64,000 nt of DNA from Nitrososphaerota archaeon (GCA_021324115.1 JAJPJS010000027.1:1-64000); one strand, 5' to 3'. Shown: positions 26,066-38,629, counted from the first letter of the stretch. Translations and numbers: made by a program. Notes: a model not told the origin generated them from the sequence alone.

Positions 26066-27742
26066 ATGAAGGGACAGGTGTTCACATTGAGAGAAGAAGC
26101 GCCTTCTGATGACGAGTTGATTGATATCTGGAAGGAAGTTTACCCATCACAAGCCTATCTTCAAGGCTGGAATGATTGTGCGGGCAGGTTCTTCGTTCCA
26201 TCTCGCTCAAATGTCAAAAGAATGTTGAAAAAGATCAAAGCTCTGAAAGCAAGGTCGACAGATGGGGTTCGTCGGAAAATACTTGAAGCTATAGAAGCGG
26301 ATGTTTCCTTCGAAGAGCCGCAGCCGGTTCTCGATGGGATCCTATCCTCGATATACGCCCATCTTGTGAAGGAAGGAGTTAATGAAGAACATCTGAAAAG
26401 CCTGCTCAAGGAGTCGGTGGAGGCTCTTGATGAAACGCTCAACCATTTCAAGTCAAGGAAGGTCACGATTCCTGTGAGGGTGCTTACGATGTACAGGCTC
26501 GACGGCCTTGTTATGATACTAAAAACTGTAAAAGAGCATACAAAATCGAACACACTCAAGCAGGAATGCGACACGGCCGCTGATTCGGTTAAGCGATTCG
26601 TATCAACTTTTGAAGTAAAGGGCTTTGGGCACGGCACTTTCGAAGAGGTCGAGCGACTGTTCAAGGCTCATGGCTTCGATATGGGACGAAAATCCTTCTA
26701 CTCCGGAATTATCAGGAAGGCTTTCGACTACTCTGAAACGCCCAAACAGCTCGAATCAAAGGCGATCATGTGGATAGATCGTGAACTGCCCTTCTTCAGA
26801 TCAGTAATCATGAAGCTCTCCAAGCATTATGGATGCGAACAATCGGTCGAAGCTGTTGACAGAGCGATCGGAGAGAGGTACGGGTTCAAGCCTGCCGATA
26901 TAGTCGACTTAACCAAAGAGGTACGCAGTATCATCCAAGAATTCGTCGATCAGGATGTGGGAGGAATTCACCCTGACTATCGTACTTCAGTTGTCGAAAC
27001 ACCGGATTATCTGTCAGGTGTGATACCCACTGCCGCAGCCCAGTTCTTCGACACCTTCACCACCAGGCCATACCAGCACTATTTTGTCACAACGGACCCA
27101 AAAAGGGATCCAATAACCAACGTCCCTCAAATGATAGACACGCTGGTACATGAGGAGTATGGTCATTGTGTGCATCATTTTAACAGCGCTATGAGATTTG
27201 CAGCGAAGCCTAAGAACATAGAGCTCATCTTTACCCCACTAGCCGGAGCCATCACAGAAGGGATAGCTTTCAACCGTGAGCTCGAATTTCTTGAAGCCAC
27301 AAAGGCAGTTGAAGATAAGAAACCAATATCAAACGCTGAGAAGAGATACGTTAGCATGCTGGAGAGATTTGGTGGAGTCCATCTGCTCAACATGGAAATA
27401 GAATTCGAAGTAAGAAAGTGGAGATTAATTAGATTTCTACGCGTCGTGGGTGACGTAAGAGTAAACACCGGAAAGCAGAGCCTATCAGAATTCCTGACAT
27501 GGGCTCACAGAAAAACTGGGGTGTCGAGGAGTTCGATGTACTATCAACTGTTTCCAGCCCATGAAGGATCGTTCCCTGGCTATGCTACGACTTACGCAAT
27601 CGTTGGAGAAGAGATCAGAGAAATCGAGAAGAAAATCAGGGACCGGAATAAAAGAATCAGGTTTTCTACATATGTAACAAGCCTTGGTTTTCCGCCGCGT
27701 ACGGCTTTCAAGCAGCGGCTCCTCAATTTTCTAAAGGAATAA
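26066..27742 (+). CDS. Zinc-peptidase-like protein with HEEYGH motif (M3/DUF885-like layout)
   Basis: A largely helical protein of about 558 residues. Near residue 367 it has TLVHEEYGHCVHH and, about 40 residues later, ITEGIAFNRELEF. This order resembles gluzincin carboxy- or oligopeptidases, where HExxH supplies two zinc ligands and a downstream Glu the third. Here the spacing is HExxxH, or EEYGH with the first His replaced by Glu, so metal binding must differ from the standard. No signal peptide, so cytoplasmic. ATG 26066 has GGGGTTGGG before it; TTG 26060 is an alternative. The exact family is not certain. Confidence 0.65.
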   Translation: MKGQVFTLREEAPSDDELIDIWKEVYPSQAYLQGWNDCAGRFFVPSRSNVKRMLKKIKALKARSTDGVRRKILEAIEADVSFEEPQPVLDGILSSIYAHLVKEGVNEEHLKSLLKESVEALDETLNHFKSRKVTIPVRVLTMYRLDGLVMILKTVKEHTKSNTLKQECDTAADSVKRFVSTFEVKGFGHGTFEEVERLFKAHGFDMGRKSFYSGIIRKAFDYSETPKQLESKAIMWIDRELPFFRSVIMKLSKHYGCEQSVEAVDRAIGERYGFKPADIVDLTKEVRSIIQEFVDQDVGGIHPDYRTSVVETPDYLSGVIPTAAAQFFDTFTTRPYQHYFVTTDPKRDPITNVPQMIDTLVHEEYGHCVHHFNSAMRFAAKPKNIELIFTPLAGAITEGIAFNRELEFLEATKAVEDKKPISNAEKRYVSMLERFGGVHLLNMEIEFEVRKWRLIRFLRVVGDVRVNTGKQSLSEFLTWAHRKTGVSRSSMYYQLFPAHEGSFPGYATTYAIVGEEIREIEKKIRDRNKRIRFSTYVTSLGFPPRTAFKQRLLNFLKE

Positions 27743-27765
27743 TGAATCCAGGGTACCGGTACAGG

Positions 27766-28233
27766 CTAGGCATACGAAGGCGGCAGCTCGCTGGATTTGA
27801 TTCTTGCGATTGCGTTCAGCCTCGAATCGGCGTAGTCCTTCTCCTTTGCTGCATGTTTAGCGATGTCAGTCGCGGTCACTATTCCTTCGAGCCTTCCGTC
27901 ATCGACCACAGGGAGACGTCTGATGCCATATGTGATCATGGCCTTCGAAGCTTCTTCGACACTGGCTTCCTGGGAAACCGTTATCAGCGGGGTGGTCATT
28001 ATGTTTTCGAGCAGAACTTCTTCTGGCTTGAACTGCTCGGCTACAATCTTTCTCACTATATCTCTCTCAGTGACTATACCAACAATTGTGTCGTCCTCTG
28101 AGACTATCACACACGAAACATTTTTTTGAGCCATCATCTTTGAGGCCTCCAATACCGACATTCCACTATCCATGACAACAACCTGCTTTGTCATGATTTC
28201 TTTAACGAGAGTCAAAACAATCAGTGCGTTCAT
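27766..28233 (-). CDS. Two-CBS-domain protein
   Basis: 155 residues consisting of a tandem pair of CBS domains: VKEIMTKQVVVMDSGMSV with GIVTERDIVRK, then ENIMTTPLITVSQEASV with GIVTATDIAKHA. Such stand-alone pairs bind adenine nucleotides and regulate a partner protein. The partner is not evident from the neighbours. The start is uncertain; the first CBS could begin at the GTG just before KEIMTK. It converges with the peptidase-like gene. Confidence 0.9.
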   Translation of the reverse strand: MNALIVLTLVKEIMTKQVVVMDSGMSVLEASKMMAQKNVSCVIVSEDDTIVGIVTERDIVRKIVAEQFKPEEVLLENIMTTPLITVSQEASVEEASKAMITYGIRRLPVVDDGRLEGIVTATDIAKHAAKEKDYADSRLNAIARIKSSELPPSYA

Positions 28234-28481
28234 AGAGGAAATGAATTAAATGTTTCTGACAAAGCAATTCAGACTCCGCAAAGGAGGGTCTATTTCTGAA
28301 GTGACCGGCAGCGGCGAGTGGATACAAAGGATATCTTCCCTTATCACAGGCTGAAAGAGAAGTTTTGATTTCAAACGCAGCGTCTTGGTTGGTTCTATTC
28401 CATGTTGCTGGTCCTGTTTAAGACTCCATCATTCCGGAGTTCTTATAATCCTCCTCCCGCGGCGGATTACTGGCGGGAAAG

Positions 28482-30065
28482 ATGAAGGGAATCCTTACTT
28501 TGTTATTTGTACTGTTGATGCTTCTTCCTTCGGCTGGTGGTACTCTTGCCCAGCAGGGAAGTTTCAGCAACCTGAGCTCCACCCCCGATCAGACCATCTT
28601 TTCTTATTCTCTTAACTCCACATACGTTGTCAACCAATTTGGCTGGACATCTTCTGTAGTTTCCCTTGATATCCACAATACCGGTGCAGTGGCTTCTCAG
28701 CCCGTTCCCGTTTCGGTGGCGTTTCCGAGGTTTTACTATATGACACTCTGGGATTACAATGTAAGTGGCCTTTCTGCCACCCCAGTTCTTTCGCTGAATA
28801 CAACATTTTACAACTCAACACTGCCTTCTATCCCTGCTGGTGGAAACCTCAACGTAACCATAGGGATGGAATTTTACGGATTGGTGAGGTCCACAGGAGG
28901 TGGGAATTACCTGTTTCCTATCACACCTGTCCCAATTGTGACATTGCCTGAATCGCGGGTGACGAATGCGACATTGTACTTCACCCTTCCCAACACGGTG
29001 CAGGTGGTAAATGCACTCAACCTTCTCCAGACGAATTTCACACAGATTGCAGGCAAACCATACTCCTACAGATATTCCTACACCAATCTGACGAATGTGT
29101 ACCCTTTTCCAGTTAACGTACAATTTAATTCGACGAATACCGCAACCTTTGCCATATTCAGGATATCCAACCTGGATAGAATCATAAAGTACGGTCTTGA
29201 TGGTTCCATTCAGGTGACGGACGAGTTAACCATCATGAATAACGATAGCATCGAACTTACAAGCATCCAACTGACTGAACCCGTAACGGGTACGTATCAG
29301 ATCGCGGAGGGACAAATACACGCATCCACTTACAAGCTCTCCAGCGGCGTTCTGAATCTGCCCGCTCCGATACCCTATCAGGGCGTATCTGTTCTTGATA
29401 TATCATACCCGCTCAACAGAAGCTCGATAACGCAGGGCAGCGGTGGGCTCGAGATAAATCTCTCCCGGCAGGGCCTGATTTATCCTTCGCTCGTCGGCAA
29501 TTACGAGGTAACCACGGATCTGCCTTCGGGCTCATCTGTGAGATTCCTTGGTCCTAGTTCATTTGCCAACGTTACGAGCACTCCTTCCGTCGTATTGATA
29601 GCAAACGTTCCTTCGGAATTCCTCCTGAGAGCTACATTTCCAGTTGCTGTGGCTGGCCTTGTAGTGATCCTCGCTGTATATGCAGTCTATGCCAGAGGAG
29701 AAAAATCTGGTGCTGAAGGCGAAGTGGATTCAGTTATGGAACGCAAAAAACGGATAATCCTCGGTCTTCTGGAGGACATAAGGCTTAGGGGAGAGGGATT
29801 CACACCCTACGCATATTTCACAGATGAAAGAAAGGAGTTTGAAGCAGAACGCAACCGGTTGAATGCCCAGATAAATGACCTCCGGGCAAAGGCGAAGAAA
29901 GACAAAGCATATCGATCCCCCGTTGACAGACTGGCATCCTTCGACTCGAAGTTCGAACAGGCCTACAAGGAGGCCAAGCAGGTACTCGAAGACAAATTAT
30001 CAGGAAAGGTAAACGAGAAGCAATTCGTTGAGAAGTTGGATTCCCTAAGAAAGAGCCTTGAGTGA
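28482..30065 (+). CDS. Secreted, C-terminally anchored surface protein with cytoplasmic coiled coil
   Basis: Signal peptide at residues 1-23 (ends GGTLAQ), then about 360 extracytoplasmic residues rich in Ser, Thr and N-x-S/T glycosylation sites, beta-rich in character. One transmembrane helix lies near 388-408 (FPVAVAGLVVILAVYAVYA). The last 110 residues are highly charged and helical, probably a coiled coil inside the cell. I do not recognise the family; the layout recalls cell-surface sensors or ribophorin-like proteins, but this is only layout. TCTTATAAT at 28441-28449 is a probable TATA box. Confidence 0.75.
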   Translation: MKGILTLLFVLLMLLPSAGGTLAQQGSFSNLSSTPDQTIFSYSLNSTYVVNQFGWTSSVVSLDIHNTGAVASQPVPVSVAFPRFYYMTLWDYNVSGLSATPVLSLNTTFYNSTLPSIPAGGNLNVTIGMEFYGLVRSTGGGNYLFPITPVPIVTLPESRVTNATLYFTLPNTVQVVNALNLLQTNFTQIAGKPYSYRYSYTNLTNVYPFPVNVQFNSTNTATFAIFRISNLDRIIKYGLDGSIQVTDELTIMNNDSIELTSIQLTEPVTGTYQIAEGQIHASTYKLSSGVLNLPAPIPYQGVSVLDISYPLNRSSITQGSGGLEINLSRQGLIYPSLVGNYEVTTDLPSGSSVRFLGPSSFANVTSTPSVVLIANVPSEFLLRATFPVAVAGLVVILAVYAVYARGEKSGAEGEVDSVMERKKRIILGLLEDIRLRGEGFTPYAYFTDERKEFEAERNRLNAQINDLRAKAKKDKAYRSPVDRLASFDSKFEQAYKEAKQVLEDKLSGKVNEKQFVEKLDSLRKSLE

Positions 30066-30169
30066 TGCTAAAGGTTACACCTGAACTTGCAGGTAACACT
30101 GTGCTTATGCTATAGAACCCGAACATTTCATGGCTGCCCCGACGAAAGTGCGCCATGAAGGTCCGAAAT

Positions 30170-30177
30170 CATAAATA
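30170..30177 (+). promoter_or_regulatory. TATA-like box for the first Lrp/AsnC gene
   Basis: CATAAATA is centred about 29 bases before the ATG at 30202. That spacing predicts a transcript that starts at or next to the start codon. Confidence 0.5.
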
Positions 30178-30201
30178 CCGCAAGGTCCATATTGAGTAAT
30201 C

Positions 30202-30663
30202 ATGCAGCCAGCTACCACCGAAGATCTTGACGAAACCGACCTTAAGATTCTGAGGGAGTATAATCTCGACTCGAGACAGAGTTATCATAAAATTTCTGAA
30301 AAGCTGGGAGTTTCAGTCGGCACTGTCCGGGCAAGAACTCAGAAGCTCGAATCGAGCGGAGTAATAAAATCCTACACCGTCATGCTTGACTATGAGAAGC
30401 TGGGTTATTCGCTCACTGCAATCACAGAAGTCACAGTTTCCAAGGGAAAACTGATTGAGACTGAAGCTGAGATTGCCAAATGGCCCGAGGTCTGCGCGGT
30501 CTACGATATAACCGGTCTAACGGATGTTTTGGTCATAGCAAAGTTCAGAGGAAGAGATGAACTTAGTGCATTTACGAAGAAGGTGCTGGGATTACCCAAC
30601 GTGGAGAGAACTAACACCCATCTTGTCTTGAATTCGACCAAGGAAGATTTTCGAATGCTGTGA
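30202..30663 (+). CDS. Lrp/AsnC-family transcription regulator
   Basis: 153 residues: an N-terminal winged helix-turn-helix (LDETDLKILREY, then YHKISEKLGVSVGTVRARTQKLE) and a C-terminal ligand-binding RAM domain (AVYDITGLTDVLVIAKF). The glutamine synthetase gene follows on the same strand after a separate promoter, and P5C dehydrogenase comes next. A role in controlling glutamine/glutamate metabolism is therefore a reasonable inference. Confidence 0.92.
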   Translation: MQPATTEDLDETDLKILREYNLDSRQSYHKISEKLGVSVGTVRARTQKLESSGVIKSYTVMLDYEKLGYSLTAITEVTVSKGKLIETEAEIAKWPEVCAVYDITGLTDVLVIAKFRGRDELSAFTKKVLGLPNVERTNTHLVLNSTKEDFRML

Positions 30664-30752
30664 TGCTAGCCCGGATATATGCTCAGATGTGCGAAACGGG
30701 CTCCGCCACAGCCGCATAAAGTGTACAAACGTGCAATATTTAGAGCCCAAGC

Positions 30753-30762
30753 TTTATAAATT
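30753..30762 (+). promoter_or_regulatory. TATA-like box for glutamine synthetase
   Basis: TTTATAAATT lies about 45 bases before the TTG start at 30803. A GGTGAT ribosome site at 30793-30798 decides that start, so this mRNA has a short leader. Confidence 0.5.
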
Positions 30763-30802
30763 ACCCTTATACAGGTTCGATTCTATAAATGCGGTGATTT
30801 AA

Positions 30803-32293
30803 TTGCCCTATGTATTGAACGGAAAAGAGTTTGAACCATTCAGAATGTCCGAGGAGGAGGTCCTGCAGCAGATCGAGCGGAATCGGGTGGAATACGTAGA
30901 CCTTCAGATGGTGGATGTTCCCGGGAAGCTGAATCATGTTACAGTGCCGTCCTACCAGGTAACGGAAGACGATATGAAGGATGGATTCGACAAAGTGGAT
31001 GGTTCGAGTCTCCGTGGATTTACAGATATTCAGGATTCGGATATGGTGATCAAGCCAGACCCGAACACATTCGCAATGATTCCGTGGACACTGGGAAAGA
31101 GGCCCATGGCAAGGATGATCGGCGATATCTACCTGAGTATGGGCAGAGGCAGGTTTTCTAGAGATCCGAGGAGAATAGCCCAGGCGGCCGAGGAGTACGT
31201 GAAGGAGAAGGGATATGCCATGTCTCTCTGGGGGCCAGAGGTCGAATTCTTCGTTTTTGATTCACTGAGCTATGATGTTCTCGAACCGTACCGCGGTCAG
31301 TCTTATTCGATCACATCAAGGGAGGCACCATGGGGAAGGGAGGGAAAGTATCCGATACGTTTCAAGGAGGGTTACTATCCGGCCACCCCCCAGGATACTC
31401 TTCTGGACTACAGGAATGACGTCGCATCCATACTCTTCAACTCTTTCCACCTACCGGTAGAAGCCCATCATCATGAGGTTGCTACAGGAGGACAGGTGGA
31501 GGTCAACATAAGGCGGGACAGCCTTACGAACACTGCTGATGCGGTTGCTACACTGAAGTATGTGGCAAAGAATGTCGCTGTAGAACATGGGAGAGTCGCA
31601 ACGATGATGCCCAAACCGCTCGCGATGGACAATGGGTCTGGCATGCACATACACATAAGCCTCTGGTCGGGCAGTGACCCACCCGGGATGTCGCAGCTGT
31701 TGAAGTATGAAAACCTCTTTTACGACCCGGACGATGAATACGCAGAGCTGAGTCAGGAAGCAAGATACTTCGTGGGAGGTCTTTTGGAACACGGCAGGGG
31801 CCTCTGTGCAATTGTAGCGCCTACCGTCAATTCTTACAGGAGGCTTGTTCCGGGTTTCGAGGCGCCGACCTACGTTGCCTGGAGCAAGGGAAACAGGAGT
31901 GCTATCGTAAGAGTTCCTGTGTATAGAAGAGGAGTCCCCAGTGCGAAAAGGGTCGAGTTCAGGGCTCCTGATCCGAGTTGCAATCCCTACATTGCATTTG
32001 CAGCCATGCTGATGGCAGGGCTGGACGGAATTGCAAAGAAGATTGACCCTGGTGATCCTGTAGATGAAAACATATACCATGTCAGCGAATCCAGGAGGAA
32101 GGATCTGGGGATATCCCAGTTGCCTTCAAGCCTTGAGGAATCCGTGCAGGAGCTGCTTTCGGACAGGAGCTATCTTAGACCAGTTTTCGAGGAGGATATA
32201 ATACAAACCCTGGTTGAAAAGGCGGTCTCGGATATAAAATCAGTTCAGATGAGGCCCCATCCGTACGAATTTTACCTGTACTCCGATTGCTGA
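30803..32293 (+). CDS. glnA: Glutamine synthetase, type I
   Basis: Forms glutamine from glutamate, ammonia and ATP. Catalytic segments include WGPEVEFFVFD, HHEVATGGQVEVN, MDNGSGMHIHISLW, NSYRRLVPGFEAP and VEFRAPDPSCNPYIAF. 496 residues, slightly longer than the usual 440-470. The extra length is mainly an insert after FFVFDS that is common in archaeal enzymes. The start is TTG 30803, supported by GGTGAT five bases upstream. It probably works with the neighbouring P5C dehydrogenase, which makes glutamate. Confidence 0.95.
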   Translation: MPYVLNGKEFEPFRMSEEEVLQQIERNRVEYVDLQMVDVPGKLNHVTVPSYQVTEDDMKDGFDKVDGSSLRGFTDIQDSDMVIKPDPNTFAMIPWTLGKRPMARMIGDIYLSMGRGRFSRDPRRIAQAAEEYVKEKGYAMSLWGPEVEFFVFDSLSYDVLEPYRGQSYSITSREAPWGREGKYPIRFKEGYYPATPQDTLLDYRNDVASILFNSFHLPVEAHHHEVATGGQVEVNIRRDSLTNTADAVATLKYVAKNVAVEHGRVATMMPKPLAMDNGSGMHIHISLWSGSDPPGMSQLLKYENLFYDPDDEYAELSQEARYFVGGLLEHGRGLCAIVAPTVNSYRRLVPGFEAPTYVAWSKGNRSAIVRVPVYRRGVPSAKRVEFRAPDPSCNPYIAFAAMLMAGLDGIAKKIDPGDPVDENIYHVSESRRKDLGISQLPSSLEESVQELLSDRSYLRPVFEEDIIQTLVEKAVSDIKSVQMRPHPYEFYLYSDC

Positions 32294-32307
32294 TATTAAA
32301 AGAATGG

Positions 32308-32318
32308 ATATATTTATT
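32308..32318 (+). promoter_or_regulatory. TATA-like box for the P5C dehydrogenase gene
   Basis: ATATATTTATT is centred about 36 bases before the ATG at 32349, in the 55-base gap after glnA. It suggests a separate promoter rather than read-through alone. Confidence 0.4.
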
Positions 32319-32348
32319 CGGTGCACTCCCTAAAGGATATAGCTGCTG

Positions 32349-33926
32349 ATGGGTTTGAATTTCGAAAATGAAAAGACGTATCTTAGGATGAAGCTTGAAG
32401 GGAAGGAAGATGAATTTCACGAGGAATTTGAAAAGGCGCTGAAGAGAACCGCGAAGAAGATTGGAAGGCGCCTCCCGATGTATATAGAAGGAAAGGAGGT
32501 CTGGTCCAGGAAAGAGTTCGAGAAGAGATCGCCTATCGACAACCGGCTCGTACTGGCTCACCTTCAGCTAGGGGATGCCTCTCATGTCAATTCTGCCGTT
32601 TCTGCTGCAAAGAAAGAGTTCGAGTCGTGGAGTCATAAAACGTATGAAGAAAGGGCGAAAATTGTGGAAAAAGCAGCGGATGTCATGTCGAAGAGAAAGT
32701 TCGACCTGGCCGCGATGATGACGCTTGACAATGGCAAGAATAGGATGGAATCTGTCGGGGACGTTGATGAAGCAATAGATTACTTGAGGTACTATGCCTA
32801 CGAAATTATGAGAAACAAGGGATACAAGAGAAAGATTTCCGGAGCCCTGAAGGGTGAGGACGTGGTTTCGGTTATGAAACCTTACGGGGTATGGGGTGTT
32901 ATTCCACCATTCAACTTCCCACTCGCGATTACATGCGGCATGACAACCGGAGCAATAGTTACAGGTAATACAGTTGTGCTAAAACCCGCATCTGATTCCC
33001 CTCTATCTTCGTTCGATCTGTACGAAGTCTACAAGGAGGCCGGACTCCCCGCGGGCGTGCTGAATCTCATAACCGGACCGGGCGCTTCCACTGGGCAACC
33101 GTTAATCGAACATCAGGACGTGATGGGGATAGCGTTTACCGGCTCCTACGCCGTTGGGTCAAAAGGCTACCTTGATTTTAGCAGAAACGGACCTAAACCG
33201 TTTATATCAGAAATGGGGGGGAAGAATGCTGCTATCGTGACCGCGAAAGCCGACCTCGATAAGGCCGCGGAAGGGGTGGCAAGGGGTGCTTTCGGGTTCG
33301 GTGGGCAGAAGTGCAGCGCAACCTCAAGGGCGATAGTGCTGAAGGAGGTCAAAAAGGATTTCGTGAACAAGTTGCTTGATTTCACTGCCAAGCTGAAGGT
33401 TGGTGACCCGAGGGACAAGGATGTATTCGTAGGACCGATAATTAATGAAGCCGCTTGGCTCAAGTTTTCCAGGGCTGTGCAGGACGCAAGAAAGGATGGC
33501 AGGTTGCTTGCTGGAGGCAAGAGGATCGAAAAGGGTTCGCTCAAGTATGGATTTTACGTGGAGCCGACCATAGTCGAAGGGCTTCCGAAGCGACACAGGG
33601 TGACGATCGAGGAACTCTTTGTCCCTCTTCTGACTATTATAGAAGCAAAAGACCTGAAGGAGGCGATAGGAATTGCAAATGAGGTGGAGTATGGCCTGAC
33701 GGGGGCAATATTCAGCGAGGATGAAAGAGAAATCGAAACCTACTTTGACCATGTGGAGGCAGGTGTGGTCTATGCAAACAGAACTGTGGGAGCTACTACC
33801 GGGGCGATGGTGGGTGTCCAGCCGTTCGTCGGGTGGAAGCACAGTGGTTCGACGGGCAAGGGTGCAGGCGGGGAGTTCTACCTTCCACTCTTTCTCAGAG
33901 AGCAGGCGCAATCAAGATACAGTTGA
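32349..33926 (+). CDS. 1-pyrroline-5-carboxylate dehydrogenase
   Basis: NAD(P)-dependent aldehyde dehydrogenase that oxidises P5C to glutamate in proline and arginine breakdown. IPPFNFPLAI, ISEMGGKNAAIV (general base Glu) and GFGGQKCSATSRA (catalytic Cys) are visible. The ending ANRTVGATTGAMVGVQPF with GWKHSGSTGKGAGG is specific to P5C dehydrogenases among ALDHs. 525 residues is normal. No proline dehydrogenase gene is seen in the window. Confidence 0.93.
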   Translation: MGLNFENEKTYLRMKLEGKEDEFHEEFEKALKRTAKKIGRRLPMYIEGKEVWSRKEFEKRSPIDNRLVLAHLQLGDASHVNSAVSAAKKEFESWSHKTYEERAKIVEKAADVMSKRKFDLAAMMTLDNGKNRMESVGDVDEAIDYLRYYAYEIMRNKGYKRKISGALKGEDVVSVMKPYGVWGVIPPFNFPLAITCGMTTGAIVTGNTVVLKPASDSPLSSFDLYEVYKEAGLPAGVLNLITGPGASTGQPLIEHQDVMGIAFTGSYAVGSKGYLDFSRNGPKPFISEMGGKNAAIVTAKADLDKAAEGVARGAFGFGGQKCSATSRAIVLKEVKKDFVNKLLDFTAKLKVGDPRDKDVFVGPIINEAAWLKFSRAVQDARKDGRLLAGGKRIEKGSLKYGFYVEPTIVEGLPKRHRVTIEELFVPLLTIIEAKDLKEAIGIANEVEYGLTGAIFSEDEREIETYFDHVEAGVVYANRTVGATTGAMVGVQPFVGWKHSGSTGKGAGGEFYLPLFLREQAQSRYS

Positions 33927-33958
33927 CATGCCCGAACAGGCGATGAATTGAAGTGAGT

Positions 33959-35260
33959 TTATCTGGCTTTGGCTTTGGTGTCTGACTTGTCAGGATGAGT
34001 TTCTGTTTTTTCATGTGTTTCAAGGAGTTCCCTTGAAAGTACAGACTTCATTACGTTCTGCGCGCCCTCTGCGCCTATCACGTATGAGAGAAGGCCCAGG
34101 AAAACCCTGTGCACAGGATGCTCCTTTACAAAGCTCAGCGCCCCATGCCACCTCATCACTTCCTGGGCTATCTCCACCGCCGTCTCCGGGCCCCACATTT
34201 TAGCCAGCGCGACGGGCGCGTTCAGGTCTCTGGGTGAATAGCCCGGCCTTTTTTCCAGATATATTCTGTCGTGCAGCCTGGCGGCCCTGTAAACCATCAT
34301 CCTGGCAGCCTCCAATTTGCCGTATAGTTCTGCGAATCTGAAGCTCACGCTCTGATATTCCGAAAGTCTGTGCCCGAATGCCTCTCTTGATTTTACCCAT
34401 TCGGCGCCACGCTCGAGCAACCACCTGCCGGCACCGATGCAGGCTGCGGCCACGAGGATCCTCGCGCTGTTGAAACCCTCCATAGCCACATAAAAGCCCC
34501 TTCCTTCTTCGCCTATGAGGTTTCTGCGGTCTACTTCAAATCCATCAAACGTCACTGAACCTGTGCTGAGCCCATGCCTTCCCATCCCGTTGAAGACAGA
34601 ATGAGTTGTGTTTGAAGATGTTACTCCTTTCCATTTCGGCAGAACCGCTAGCGCACTGAGTCCTTTGTGACCTGCACCCCCGCTTCTTCCAAGCAGAAAC
34701 CATCCTCCCCCAAAGGGAAGGCCGAATACTTCGTTTACACCGCTTATGTATATCTTGGTGCCCGATACGAGATAGTTCTCGCCACTTCTTGCCAGTCTCG
34801 TTCTAAGATTTGAAAGGTCTGAACCACCCTGGGCTTCAGTCGAAGCTATGCCGAAAAATGCATCACCCTTGACAACCCTTTCTATGATTTCCGACGAAAC
34901 TGAAGGGTCACCATACCTGTCAAGCATATATGGCCACCCTATGTTGAGTAGCGTGTAAACAGCCGTGGCCACGGATGGATCGCCATATCCGAGCTCCTCC
35001 ACCGCGATTGCCGCCATCGTTTGAGAACCCCCCTGACCACCACTCTCAGGCCTGCAGGTCAGCGCGAGTATCCCCTGCCTGCCAAGCGACGAGAACAGCT
35101 CTGGCCTCAGAACGGGAGAGCGGCTCGATTCCTCATCATATTTTTCCCAGTTCGGCGCGAGATTTTTCAAGCAGAACTCTGCTACTGAATCCCTGAAAAG
35201 CCTCTCCTCTTCTGAAAATTCCGTAAGCGGGTTCTTGAAGTACTTAAATTGAGTGCCCAT
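33959..35260 (-). CDS. Acyl-CoA dehydrogenase
   Basis: FAD enzyme that introduces the alpha-beta double bond into acyl-CoA and hands electrons to ETF. Family segments: PESGGQGGSQTMAAIAVEELG, STEAQGGSDL, SREAFGHRLSEYQSV and MRWHGALSFVKEHPVHR. The usual catalytic Glu region reads WHGALSFVKEH, so the base cannot be assigned safely. 433 residues. The last 20 are a charged Lys/Thr/Asp-rich tail that is unlikely to be part of the fold. ETF and its quinone oxidoreductase are encoded 6 kb away. Confidence 0.92.
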   Translation of the reverse strand: MGTQFKYFKNPLTEFSEEERLFRDSVAEFCLKNLAPNWEKYDEESSRSPVLRPELFSSLGRQGILALTCRPESGGQGGSQTMAAIAVEELGYGDPSVATAVYTLLNIGWPYMLDRYGDPSVSSEIIERVVKGDAFFGIASTEAQGGSDLSNLRTRLARSGENYLVSGTKIYISGVNEVFGLPFGGGWFLLGRSGGAGHKGLSALAVLPKWKGVTSSNTTHSVFNGMGRHGLSTGSVTFDGFEVDRRNLIGEEGRGFYVAMEGFNSARILVAAACIGAGRWLLERGAEWVKSREAFGHRLSEYQSVSFRFAELYGKLEAARMMVYRAARLHDRIYLEKRPGYSPRDLNAPVALAKMWGPETAVEIAQEVMRWHGALSFVKEHPVHRVFLGLLSYVIGAEGAQNVMKSVLSRELLETHEKTETHPDKSDTKAKAR

Positions 35261-35329
35261 GACTTTGGTGATGGCGGGGCCAGATATAAGAAAAGCTGCA
35301 TTAAGAGAAGAGATGTAACTTGTATCGTT

Positions 35330-38219
<2,890 letters not shown>

Positions 38220-38248
38220 TTCTAAAATGCCGCGACTTCGATGATTAT

Positions 38249-38629
38249 TTATACATATTGCGAAGTTTTATTCTGTTCGCCATGCTGAATTTCCTGCGGT
38301 GTGGTTATTCTGAATGATGTCTCGGGGTAGGAGATCGTGATCTTATATCCAAATTCGGTTTCGGCCGAGAAGCTGTCATCAATCTTTTTGAGCGCATGGA
38401 GTGTTATGTTGGTATCGTGATAAAGCGGAGCTATCGTATTCCTGATGTAGACATGAAAGCCGTCCACATCCGCTAGTTTCGTAAAGTTATTGTCGGGTTC
38501 GTCGAGACGGACGAACACGTTGCTGAACTGGCAGCAGCCATCCTCCACGATTGTAATATATGGCTCTCCCTTCTTTTTCCGTACCAATTCAAGAACTCTT
38601 CGAGCAGAGTCATCCACGCTCAACTGCAT
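38249..38629 (-). CDS. DUF779-like protein
   Basis: 126 residues. The N-terminal third is helix then VEDGCCQFSNVFV, where the vicinal CC is a DUF779 hallmark. VDGFHVYIRNTIAPLYHDTNIT and SAETEFGYKITI match the rest of that fold. DUF779 members often accompany aldehyde dehydrogenases, and their role is not established. Here the gene lies 29 bases upstream of the OFOR pair on the same strand. The resemblance is moderate and the CxGS part is changed. Confidence 0.6.
   Translation of the reverse strand: MQLSVDDSARRVLELVRKKKGEPYITIVEDGCCQFSNVFVRLDEPDNNFTKLADVDGFHVYIRNTIAPLYHDTNITLHALKKIDDSFSAETEFGYKITISYPETSFRITTPQEIQHGEQNKTSQYV

Noticed and set aside
31451-32080. Long open frame antisense to glutamine synthetase
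   Set aside because: Composition is that of a shadow frame (Cys, His and Arg rich) and the sense strand is a well-conserved enzyme.
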